In this document: one piece after another, positions 46,190-56,698 of the stretch | Numbering within the stretch: the stretch's first letter is position 1 | Layout: each line of letters starts with the position of its first letter | Assembly: GCF_018446385.1 (NCBI RefSeq) | Contig: NC_056003.1 | Coordinates: forward strand, 23,743,198-23,807,197 | From: Zingiber officinale | Lineage: Eukaryota; Streptophyta; Magnoliopsida; Zingiberales; Zingiberaceae | Reading direction: 5' to 3' | Length of the DNA stretch: 64,000 nt | Position numbers and translations under genes: made by a program | The notes under the pieces: model-generated | Database searches by the model: none | Told to the model about the DNA's origin: nothing | Seen by the model: only the letters and a program-made list of their open reading frames with translations

Positions 46190-47543
46190 GATGCAATGAC
46201 AACCTGGTTAAGTTAGTGAAAAATATGCAAGAAAAAAACAAGCATTTATAGGGTTGTTAAGTTAACTTTTGTTGTTTAACTAACTTAAACCACTTAACTT
46301 AAACCACTTAACCCTCCCCCTTTAGCATTTATAAAAAATGAACATAGAACAAATTAAAAAAATGCAAAGAAGTCTAGAACTGTAAGTCAGATTAGCTTGG
46401 GGGGAGTTTAAGCCAAAAATATAGAAAGATATGTTTTTAAAAAAACCAGTTAACTTTAAAAAGATGACTTAAAAATAGTTAACTTTAAAATTTATAATTT
46501 TAACTTTAATTTTTTTGAAAGAAAAAAAATTGAAAACATAATTTTCAAATACAGCATTTTAACAAAGAGATTATTAGGGCTAAGTTCAATTTTCAAATCA
46601 AGTTTTCAAAACTAAATCTAACTAAGTGAATTTTATTTTCAAACCTAAGTTTGTAAATTTTGATAAAATAAATCTCCAAAAATATGTTTTTTAAACCCAA
46701 GTAGAATATAATTTTCAAAATGAAGAGTCTAAGTTGCAAACCCGGATAAAGTTTATTTTTCAAAACTAAGTTTTAAAAGGTATGACTTTCAAAATTAAGT
46801 TTGAAAAGTTTAAAGTTCGAAGATAAAAGTAATTTTCAAATCTAAGTTTAAACAATCCAATTAAGTAAGTCTAACTTTCGAAAACTAAGTTTGAAAAAAA
46901 TTCATAAAAAAATGTAAAACACTTAGTTAGTGTAAATTGATTTAAAATAATATTTTTTTAAAATTAATTTTAAATAAGTATAAAAATAATTAATCCTCCC
47001 CCTGAACCTAACATTACAAAAGTTGTCTAACCAGTTAGTTACTTACTGACTATTAGAGGATAGCAGCTTTCATTTGGTTTGTCAAGTTAAGTCTAATTGT
47101 AATTAGTTAGTGTTTGACTAAACTGAATGACTTAACCTAATTAATGTCTATTTGGTATTTAACGCCCAGACTTATGTCGATGCACTGAAATAAGCATCTT
47201 AAGTCCAGGCAATTTGCCTATGCATCTCACCCCTTTCTATGTTCGACAATCACAAACAAGGGAATCCTAGGGTGTTGGTGAGATGCTCAAGTACTAGTCC
47301 TAGGGGAACATGCTTTCTAAGGAATTGTTCTAGTCTAAGGCTAAAACTGATTTAACATTCTTGAAGTGGAAGATTTTAAAATAAAGATTTTATCCTAGAA
47401 TTTGAAAATACTATTTTTAAAAATAGTTTTTGCAATCCTAGTCTATTAAACAAATCAGAATAAATCATTGTCAAAGTCGAGATATACGTAAGTCAGAGTA
47501 GCCCAGAATAACATAAGTCAATGTCAATGTCAAAATACAATGA
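46190..47543 (-). other. AT-rich 3' non-coding part of the retroelement
   Basis: No coding potential. 46430-46980 is rich in TTTTCAAA/AAGTTT words repeated irregularly. 47200-47290 has a less AT-rich segment. This corresponds to the long untranslated stretch between the last ORF and the PPT in SIRE-like elements. Confidence 0.5.
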
Positions 47544-48500
47544 TCATAATAAAATATAGATAGTGATGATGAAGTTTATCGAGATGAGGAGGGGGGGTGG
47601 TCCGGATCCCAAGGAACGTAACATCTCGATCAGCTCAGTGTGACGGGTCCGGGCATCCTCTCGGGAACTGGATAGATCATGTCGAAGGTCGGAGATATCC
47701 TGTCTCACGTCTCGTCTCAAGTTGGAGACCTCTTGACGGAGACTCATCATGGATATCTCGAGTCCGGCAACTCGATCGTCTAGAGTGCAAGGAGCGGGAC
47801 GAGGTGCTCGGCCTAGAGGTGGAGGTGGTATAGGGGTTGGAGCATCCTCACCGAATAGTGTGACCATAAGCTCATCCTACTCTACCTCCTCCTGGGCATC
47901 TGAGTCTAGCTGGTGCTGTGCCCCCTCCGCTAAGATAGGACACCCTTATCATCTATATGGACACCTCCTAGAGAGAAGTTCCTAGGTCCTAAGACGTCGA
48001 ACTCAGTCATGACTCGGATATCGCCTTGGGTGGCGTTAATACGTATAGAGGCGAAATATGCCATCAAAAAATGACAATACAGCATATGAACTCGAGCGCT
48101 GGTGGAGGCTCCAGCTGAGTGGATAATGGTCTGAAAGATATGTAAACTAATGTCTATGTCTAATCTATGACAAATGGCATACAAGAGAAAGGAATGAAAT
48201 GGATGCATCATCGCTATGTCGCGAGTGGACAATGGTGAGATGCAGAAGACTAAAACCCTATAGAGTACATAATCGTGAACTCAAAGGGATACTGACCTAA
48301 ATATAGTCACAGTGGGTATTCACTCTCCTCCAAAAAAAATATGAGTAAGTCGTATCCAGAGTAACATGTGAGTAAGGATCACCAAATGGTAGATCCCTAG
48401 GAGGATAATACTAAAAAGGGCACGTAGATGGTCGTAACTCTAAAAAGTCCTAGATAATGGTAGGAGATAATGTGATATCCGTACTAGCTATCCTAGTAGT
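47544..48500 (-). pseudogene. Third-ORF relic (plant transposon protein-like), downstream part
   Basis: Two minus-strand frames: 48232-47930 (FHSFLLYAICHRLDIDISLH, RVHMLYCHFLMAYFASIRIN, FDVLGPRNFS) and 47867-47544, whose translation has a heptad pattern (VAGLEISMMSLRQEV, SNLRRDVRQDISDLRHDL), a likely coiled coil. Further upstream, 48500-48240 also reads as broken protein (RDLPFGDPYSHV). Together with 53826-54110 it was one ORF before the solo LTR inserted. It resembles the extra ORF in SIRE-type elements; function unknown. Confidence 0.55.
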
Positions 48501-48670
48501 ATAAGTTGTTGGTGCAATCGACCTCCAAGGTTTTAATGTCCGACAAATATGTTTAAGTATGTTAAGTATGAAGCTTGATCAAGGGAAGTCCTAGTTAGAG
48601 GCTAGGTAAGGGAAGTCCTAGTTGGAGGCTAGGCAAGGGAAATCTCGGTATATCACTACAAGAAAAAAGC

Positions 48671-48930
48671 TAATAGACAACACTTTTAAAGCGTTGTCTT
48701 TGTGCCTAAAAAAGCGTTGTTAAAGGCACTGTTGTTAAAAGTCTGCTCAACGACAACGCTTTTAAAGCGTTGTCGTTTGTAACAAAGACAACACTTTTAC
48801 AACGCTTTAAAAGCGTAGTCATGTTTTGAAAAGACAACACTATTACAACGCTTTAAAAGCGTTGTTATTTTTTTACAAAGACAACACTTTTTGCAATGCT
48901 TTAAAAACGTTGTCGTTTTAAAGAAAAAAA
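48671..48930. repeat. CACTA left subterminal repeats
   Basis: Six or more copies of a palindromic word: GACAACGCTTT followed by TAAAGCGTTGTC-type sequence, complete or half, with small changes (ACAACACTTTTAAAGCG, AACGCTTTAAAAGCGTTGT). Such arrays bind the TNPA-like protein in En/Spm elements. Confidence 0.85.
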
Positions 48931-50118
48931 TAAAAAAAATTATTTAAAAATCATTATTTTTATATTTACAAAATTATTATTTTTCTTTTACTATGTTCAT
49001 ATTCAAATTTTACATATAATCAGCTTAGCTAATGATTTCAAACTCATACCAAAATAATAGAATTCTGACATTGAAGTAATATTAATATTTACATGAGAAG
49101 CTAGTAAATATCAAAATTAACACTAATTCTGTTTCAAAGTAGATAGTGATATTCACATTTAAAACAAAAGAGCACAAAATAACTAGCCGACCTTGAAGCC
49201 AACAATTTGTTTACTTCTACTAGCTACACTCAAAAATTATTATCAGCTTGAGAACAGGACAAAGCAGTACAGTAATTACTAGCACAATACTGAAGAAGTA
49301 GCTAAGCTTTCTCAATCATTTATAGGAATAAGCAATTGGATTTTGTCTAGGATCTTTGTGAGCTTTGAACAGATTGAACAGTTGGCCTGAAATATAAACA
49401 AAAAATTACAGTCAATAGTTTGAACAAAAAAATTACTTCTACTAGCTATTTTCTATAAATGAACCAAAACTCATTACTTAGAAATGAAATGCTTGCAGAA
49501 AGAAAGAAAGAAAGCTTGCAGAAATGCAACGTTTCTTCAAACTGCAGAAAGAAAGCTTGCAGAAATGAAACGCTTTCTTCTAAGCAAACGCTTTCTTGAA
49601 AAAAGTACTGTTGTTGTAGAAAAGCATTGTTGCTTTAAACTGTGCAGTTTCTAATATACAGAGAAAGTTTGTAATTTCTCCATTCTAAAATGCATACAGT
49701 ATTTCTCCATTAATCTTAAATGCATACAGTATTTGCAGAAAGAAAATTAAAATGAAACGTTCTTTGGAATATGAGTTTAACAAATAGTGAAAAATTGCCA
49801 ACTTCCTACAGAAAACTTGTAGAATTTTTAGTTTAACATGCTTGATAGACTTAAAGCTTGCCAAAATCTTGCATAAAGCTTGCAGAAAACTTGCAGAATA
49901 TTTGCAAAGAAAGCTTGCAGAATAAACTTAATATTGTGTCATTCATCACAATGTCGATGACCGAACCCATAATGACTTAGCATGAATTAAGGGCAACAAA
50001 CTGAAGAGAAGAAAGAATAATATGCTGAATTATCTGAAGCACCAACATGTATATTTAGATAACATGGAGAACCATCAAAGACACATTAGAAAAAAGCCAA
50101 ATGAGACCCCAAGCGCAC

Positions 50119-51388
50119 CTCTGGTTGTATTTCATCGATTCTCCAACGAAAAACAAAAATCAGTGACCTAACTGCAATGCAGGAGTTACAAAGTAGCAGC
50201 AGGAAATGAGTGTATCATGGCTACAAGTAACGATTATGGAAGCTAGAAAAACAAAATAATTACCCCCATTCACAAGGAAGTTCAATAAGTGGAAGACCTT
50301 CTGCGTCGTCCAACCAAACTCTGATGCTCGACATTCAATTCTAATTAATTGAATCTGCAAATTAAGAAACATGAACAACTGAGATGAATTTTCTTAATTA
50401 TCTTCTAAAACCTTCTGTAATCTCTCAATACAGCCTTCTCAAAATACAGCTCAATAATTATTAGGCTAACAAGGGAAATAGAAGACCCAAGCACCACAAA
50501 TGAATTCTTAATTTCCTATATCACATATGCACCGACCCACATCAAAATCCGAGTGTAGCTAATTTGAAACCTAGCATTTAGAGCAATATCTAACGTAGTT
50601 CAAGAGGTTCTAAAATCATTTGCCACTCCTCAATGAAAACTGAATTCAATATCCAGATAAACCTAAAAACAAATGATTATAGATCAACCATCATTACAAA
50701 GCCAATATGGATACTATTGAAAAGACAATAAAGAAAAGAAACAACAAAACCTGAACTACCTTGCCACAGAATTGTTGAATTTCTCTTCAAGTCTAAAGAT
50801 AGATCACATCCTACTTTCTCCAGAATTCCACGCCAGAAGAACAAATAGATACCAGATTCAACAAATCCATAGCAACTATTGTGACACCCAATCTAAAGTT
50901 GCTATTCTCCAGCAACAAATATACAGCAGGAGCTACATAATGAACACAATAAGCCTTCTGCGCATCCACTTAAAGCACCCCCTAAACCTCCTCTTTGCCC
51001 CAAATAATGATGTGTGCCTCCAAATTTTGAGCCTGTCTATATTGATTTACAAGAAACCCGAACCTATGGAAGACCGATCCTCTCCAATTTGCAAATTCCA
51101 TAGAGTACCTGGTCCATATTTTGTCTAAACAATACTCTCAATTAGTCAAATTGGCCGTTCGAATAAATATTAGCAGCTAAATCAAGACGAGACAAGAACA
51201 GAAACCCTCGATCCAGAAATACAATCGAAAATAAGGGAAGAGGAAATTACGAGGGCGACAGCGAACATGAGGCCGTAGAGGACGGCAAGGGTGTGGAAGA
51301 TCCGATCCTGCCACAAGACGGAGTTGTTCACCTCGTCCCACCAATCGTCGCCGCTCCGAAGCAAGAGAAAGACCGATGGCGAGGCCAT
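50119..51388 (-). pseudogene. Captured TOM1/TOM3-like gene fragment (exons 1-3)
   Basis: Three minus-strand exons with intact GT-AG borders: 51388-51251 (46 codons, starts MASPSVF, has DDWWDEVNNS, WQDRIF and AVLYGLMFAVAL), 50354-50264 ([25 protein letters not shown]) and 50171-50119 ([18 protein letters not shown]). They join in phase (138+91+53 nt, 94 aa open) and correspond to the N-terminal two membrane segments of the TOM1/TOM3 (tobamovirus multiplication) family of plant seven-helix proteins. The family's remaining exons are absent, so the protein would be truncated. The upstream 51389-51960 looks like the gene's leader/promoter and was probably captured too. Phase and frame are kept, so capture may be fairly recent or the fragment may be transcribed. 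Confidence 0.82.
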
Positions 51389-52029
51389 CAGGTGGCGCAT
51401 CCGCCATGGCTAAAACTTTCCGGCGAGGAGAGGTTACTCTGCAGAATCTGGGAGAGAGAGAGGAAGAGGAAGAGCCAGAAACAAAAATAGAAAAGACTAA
51501 AAAAATAGAAGAAAAAAAAGAGGGAAAATGGAGGGGAAAGGGAAGGACGGAGAAAGGTTCTCGCAGGCGTCGCCGAAACCGCGGGGCAGCGAGATGAAGA
51601 ACACTGTTAATGATTCTTGTTTATTTCTTGTTTGTTAAGACGGAGAGGAGGACGCAGAGCTCAAACTGCTCCACTTTGTACTCCTCGCAGACGGAGGGAG
51701 CGCACTGGGAGAGGAATCCTTGCGGAAAAGAATCCCTAAATTCCCGCCCGCTGCGGAATCCCTGCGGAAAAGAATCGGTCGGAGACTGAGCGCAGAAGAA
51801 GAGCCCGGAGGCGGGAGGGGAGGGAGGAGAGGGAGGGGAAGAGGTAGGTGCGGTGGATCGCCTCAGCACGGGATCTGCCGCTTGAGAGGAGGAGTTGACG
51901 AGAACTAGGGCGTGAGAGGAGGAGTTGGGAGAAGGGTTCGGGAGGGATTCAATCGGAAGATAGGTGGGCGAGTGAAACTATAGTTTTATGCTCATTATTT
52001 GATCCAACGGTTTATATTAATTTGGATTT

Positions 52030-52235
52030 AGATGAGGACTTGACAATAGACAACGCTTTTTAAAAAATATTGTCTTTGACCCATAAAAATCACTAATAGA
52101 CAACGGTTTTAAAAAAAAAGTGTTGTCTATTAATAAGAAAATAGTGAAATAGACAACGGTTTTCACTAAAAGCGTTGTTAAAAAAAAAAAGACAACACTT
52201 TTTTAAAAAAACGTTGTCTTTTAAGTGTTGTAGAA
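52030..52235. repeat. CACTA right subterminal repeats
   Basis: Several variants of the left array's word (GACAACGCTTTTTAAAAA, GACAACGGTTTT, AAAAACGTTGTCTTTT) in both orientations, next to the right terminal repeat. Confidence 0.85.
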
Positions 52236-53776
52236 TCCCATTTTTCTTGTAGTGTATCGTGGAATCCAGGTGGATAGGTCTGGAGGATCTGATCCCTGGG
52301 TAGTTGAATACTGAGACAAGGGAAATCTCAGTATATCATGGAAGCCAGGTGGATAGGTTTGGAAGACCTGATCTCTGGGTAACCGAATACTGAGTCCTGG
52401 TGAGTGAAGCCAGGTGGAGAAAACCCTAGGGGGGAAATAACCTTAGGTAACGAGAAGTCTTGGAGGAGTGAACTCTAAGCAAGGTTGATCGGATGGTTTT
52501 CGGTCGACCGCGCGCGGTTGACCGGACCAGCGGATCTCGATAAATCTAGGATTAGGTTTACCATTATATTCTGTATTACTATTATTGCTGTTGGCTAATA
52601 TAGTATTGCATGAAAGTTCTTAGTGGATCAGGTGATCAGACACTGAGCAGGCAAAGTCCAAACATGTCTGGAGGACCATGTTTGGCAAGTAAGTTGAGGT
52701 AAACAACTGGAGGAGCGACAGTGAGGTCGGGTTTCTGAAGGGAACAACCTAAGGTCGCTGATCCAACTGAAAAAACCAGGAAGGTTACCAAATTGAGATC
52801 AAGACAGTTCTACTGTCTTATATTACTCATGCATTATTATATTGTTGTGCTAACATCTGTTTTGCAGGTTTAGTGTCTAACATTGTTTTGCAGGTTCGGC
52901 TGGATCAGTCGACTGAACCAGAAAATCGGTCGATCGAACAAGAAGAGATCAAAGCAGTGTTCAGATCAGACCAGAACAGACCGAGTCCGATCAAGTAATG
53001 ATCGGTCGACCGAACCGGAGGATCTGTCGACCGAACCGTGGTGACTCAGCACAAGACAGTTCATCAGCATCGATTAGATGGAAATGGAAAAAGGCCAGAT
53101 CGGTCGACCGAACCATGGAACGGTCGACCGAACCAATCAACAATAAATGCAACATTAAAAGAGGATCTCAACAATCTACGACGAACAAAGAAAGAATCTG
53201 TTCGGTCGACCGAAAAGCATGATCAGTCGACGAACCCTTAAAGATCAGTAAATGCAAAAGATCGAGCCAGCGTCAAACTCCAGCCAGGAAGGAAGAGAGC
53301 GGGTTCGGTCGACCGAACAGAGGGATCGGTCGACCGAACGACATTGGCACTTATAAAAAGGAGCTCGAGGACTGATGCTCTGTAATACTCTCTGATTGAC
53401 TCAAGTTCTGTTCTACAAGCAACCCGTGCTATAAGTCTTCATCAGCTCAGCAAGCCACACCATTCGGGAGTGCCAACCAAAGCTTAAACTGCACTACTTG
53501 TCGGTGTCTTTTATTTATAAGCTTGCATTGTAATTTACTTAAGCAAGATAGTAGGTTGTTACTATCTTGTTCATTTGTACGGTCTGCTTCTTTCCGAGGA
53601 TTTCGGAAAGAAGGGTTATAGTAATTTGCCCATCGGTGCGATCAAGGATCGCGGGCCTTCGAGTAGGAGTCGACCTAGACTCTGAACGAAGTAAACAAAC
53701 TTGTCTCTTTTTATTTTCCGCTGCATAACTCCGTTTTTAAAAGGCTAAAGAAAAAGTTTTTAAAGGACGCGATATT

Positions 53777-53795
53777 CCCCCCCCCCCCCCCCCCC
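53777..53795 (+). repeat. Run of 19 C
   Basis: Homopolymer near the 3' end of the nested solo LTR. Length may be a sequencing or assembly uncertainty; related LTRs carry shorter C runs at this place. Confidence 0.9.
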
Positions 53796-53825
53796 TCTAT
53801 CGCATCCATTCGATCTATTATAAGT

Positions 53826-54110
53826 AAGATCATCTACCCTAACTAAATTATTATAAAATTCGACACATAAACTTATATTTACTAAACATGGTACAGTAAA
53901 CAAGGTTCTGTAAGTTATAGTGGTTAATGACCTCTATAGCTGGAATACAGGAACGCAAGAAAAACTGTCTATCTAATAACTTAGTCCTAATAGGCATATA
54001 GATGATAGACTCAAACCTAATCCTAAGTTCGTCAGTAGGGAACCTAAGGTCAACAAGAAACGAGGAAAATTTTACCGAGGCATCGCGAATAATATTTTTA
54101 GAAATGACGA
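53826..54110 (-). pseudogene. Third-ORF relic, upstream part
   Basis: Minus-strand open reading (KFSSFLVDLRFPTDELRIRF, then SIIYMPIRTKLLDRQFFLRS, CIPAIEVINHYNLQNL) interrupted on its 3' side by the nested solo LTR; it continues after the LTR at 48500. Part of the large retroelement. Confidence 0.55.
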
Positions 54111-54420
54111 CCTCGGTTGACTCGCAGCCGCGTAATGACCGAAGAAACGAGGAAAGTTTTAATTAGCACTTCCTCTCTCGTTGAGGCTCGAAGAAAGCCT
54201 TTACAAGAGATGAATAAGTACGATACAAGAGGAGGGGGGCGCCCTACCCCCCCTTTTATAGAGAGGTTCGGGCGCCTGGAATTACTCCGGGCACCTGGAG
54301 TATAGTGGGGCGGGGTGTCCAGAAGGGTGCCCCCCTTTTATAGAGAGGTCCGGGCGCCCGAAATCACTTCGGGAGACCGGAGTCCCTTCCGGGCGCCCTA
54401 GATTGCTATACGAGGGGCAC

Positions 54421-55850
54421 CTGCCCCTGGTTTTTGACCGATTTTTTTAAAAGAATTTTTAAAAGAATTTGTTAAAAGAATTTTTAAAGTTTTTTTAAAA
54501 AAGAATTTTTAAAATAATTTTTAAAGTTTTTAAAAGAATTTTTAAAATGTTTTTAAAAGTTTTTAAAAGAATTTTTAAAGTTTTTTAAAGTTTTTAAAAG
54601 AATTTTTAAAATAGTTTTTAAAATAATTTTTAAAATGATTTTTAAAGTTTTTAAAAGAATTTTTAAAGTTTTTAAAAGAATTTTTAAAATGATTTCTAAA
54701 GTTTTTAAAAAAAAAAATTAAAAGAATTTTTAACATGATTTTTAAAGTTTTAAAGGAATTTTTAAAATGATTTTTAAAGTTTTTTTTTAAAATAATTTTT
54801 AAAGTTTTATAAAGAATTTTTAAAATGATTTTTAAAGTTTTTAAAAGAATTTTTTTAAAAAAAATTAAAAGAATTTTAAAATAATTTTCAAGTTTTTAAA
54901 AGAATTTTTAAAATAATTTTTAAAATTTTTTAAAAGAATTTTTAAAATAATTTTTAAAGTTTTTAAAAGAATTTTTAAAATGTTTTTTAAAGTTTTTAGA
55001 AGAATTTTTAAAAGAATTTTTAAGGTTTTTAAAAGAATTTTTTAAAAGAATGTTTAAGGTTTTTAAAATGATTTTAATGTTTTTAAAAGAATTTTTAACA
55101 TGATTTTTAAAGTTTTTAAAGAAATTTTAAAATGATTTTTAAAGTTTTTAAAAGAATTTTTAAAGTGATTTTTAAAGGAATTTTTAACATGATTTTTAAA
55201 GTTTTTAAAGAAATTTTAAAATGATTTTTAAAGTTTTTAAAAGAATTTTTAAAGTGATTTTTAAAAGAATTTTTAACATGATTTTTAAAGTTTTTAAAGA
55301 AATTTTAAAATGATTTTTAAAGTTTTTAAAAGAATTTTTTAAGTGATTTTTAAAATAATTTTGAATTTTTTTTAAAAAAAATTTTAAAAAAAATTTAAAG
55401 TTTTTAAAAGAATTTTTAAAATGATTTTTAACTTTTTTTCTTTTTAAAAATAATTTTAAAATTTTTTAAAATAATTTTTAAAGTTTTTGAAAGAATTTTT
55501 AAAGTGATTTTTATAGTTTTAAAAGGATTTTTGAAAGAATTTTTTAAAAGAATTTTTAAAGTTTTTGAAAATAATTTTTAAAATGAGTTTTAAAATAATT
55601 TTTAAAGTTTCTAAAAGAATTTTTTAAAAGAATTTTTTAAAAGAATTTTTAAAGTATTTAAAATGTTTTTTAAAAGAATTTAATTTAATTTAATTAATTT
55701 TAATTTAATTTTATTTAATTGAATTAATTTTAATTTAATTTTATTTAATTGAATTAATTTTAATTTAATTGAATTAATTTTAATTTAATTTTATTTATTT
55801 GAATTAATTTGAATTTAATTGAATTAATTTTAATTTAATTTTATTTAATT
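54421..55850 (-). repeat. 1.4-kb A/T low-complexity tract
   Basis: 54421-55678 is built almost only from variants of GTTTTTAAAAGAATTTTTAAAATGATTTTTAAA, a loose unit of about 10-30 bp. 55679-55850 changes to TTTAATTTAATTGAATTAA-type words. C is nearly absent on the plus strand. It lies between gag and the third-ORF relic, where pol belongs in a complete copia element. Confidence 0.9.
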
Positions 55851-55857
55851 GTGTCCT

Positions 55858-56698
55858 TAGTCTTCTCACCCGATCTACGTTTTCAATAAGAGAATTCTAT
55901 AATTTTGTGAGATGAATTAGGTTCAGTTTTAGGGTTTGGTTTAACTTTGTGTTAGATTCAGGTTTAGTTTTGAGCTCAACAAATAGACATTCTTTGGATA
56001 AACTTCTGGGCTATGGTGAGTCACTTGGACATCATTAGAGTAACCATGCCTTCGAGGTTTTCCAAATAGTCCTATCCACTGAACTTAATACAAAACCTTG
56101 GTCTAACTGGTTAGGATCCATAAAAGGTAACTTCGGTTAGTTCCACTTAGCCAAATGCACTAGGTCGAAGTCATATCTTCCTAGACATGCACAGACTAAA
56201 TTTCCCTAACGTACTATCATCCAAAACTTCACTAGTACCATAGGTCAAGTTAAACTTGGTCCCTTTCTAATTAGTCCTAATTACCCTGCTGGATAGGTTA
56301 GTTTCGGTTACCCTGTCGGGTAGATTATTTTTGGAGGTGTTAACTATTCTGGAGCCTCCCCCTGAATTATTGACCTTTATTTTTGAGTTTTAGTTTCTTG
56401 GTTTATGTCTGTTACTTTTATAATTATAATTGACTTGATGATATTCTAAATTTTGAGGGGTTTTAGGTTTTGAATTTATTAGTCTATGTTTGTATTTTGG
56501 TTTTTGATTTGATTTATTCGACTTTACATAATATATTTTTTCTTTGGGTATGTAATATTGGTTGAGTCCTACTCGCGTGATTAAGCACGCTTTCGGAACC
56601 CAAGCTTTACTTGATTGTTTGTGTTGGGTTATTAACGATTTAAATGTTTTATTTGAACTTGACTTGTAGCCAAGTCCGATTTTGTTGTAAATTATTTT
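55858..56698 (-). other. Post-gag region of the retroelement
   Basis: Minus-strand translation just after gag keeps pieces typical of SIRE-type gag tails (SSKAWVPKACLITRVGLNQY, YIPKEKI). Beyond that the sequence is broken by stops. No protease active-site motif (DTG/DSG) or GAG-pre-integrase finger was found. Confidence 0.5.

Larger units (their letters stand above)
48654..52254. mobile_element. Non-autonomous CACTA transposon, 3.6 kb
   Basis: Terminal inverted repeats CACTACAAGAAAAA (48654) and TTTTTCTTGTAGTG (ending 52254) with a 3-bp target duplication TAT (48651-48653 and 52255-52257). The empty site is visible in a sister motif at 52329 (CAGTATATCATGG against the reconstructed GGTATA-TCGTGG). 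Palindromic subterminal repeats flank the interior. No transposase (TNPA/TNPD) coding sequence is present; the cargo is a piece of a TOM1/TOM3-like gene on the minus strand. Confidence 0.95.
48507..53820 (+). mobile_element. Solo LTR nested in the retroelement
   Basis: Starts TGTTGGTGCAATCGACC at 48507. The repeated flank TAAGT (48502-48506 and 53821-53825, six bases if the preceding A is counted) gives a right edge at 53820. Without the CACTA insertion it would be about 1.7 kb. It has a TATA-like TTATAAAAAGG at 53351 and a late LTR-type stretch (TTTTCCGCTGCAT), then a run of 19 C. About ten copies of GGTCGACC-centred words lie in 52500-53340. The right terminus does not read CA, so decay or an edge error of a few bases is possible. 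Confidence 0.75.

Noticed and set aside
48654-48960. CRISPR-like array (regular repeats)
   Set aside because: Repeats are palindromic transposon subterminal words with irregular spacing next to CACTA ends in a plant nuclear genome.
51376-51908. Arg/Glu-rich plus-strand ORFs
   Set aside because: They are antisense to the captured TOM1/TOM3-like leader; purine-rich low-complexity translation only.
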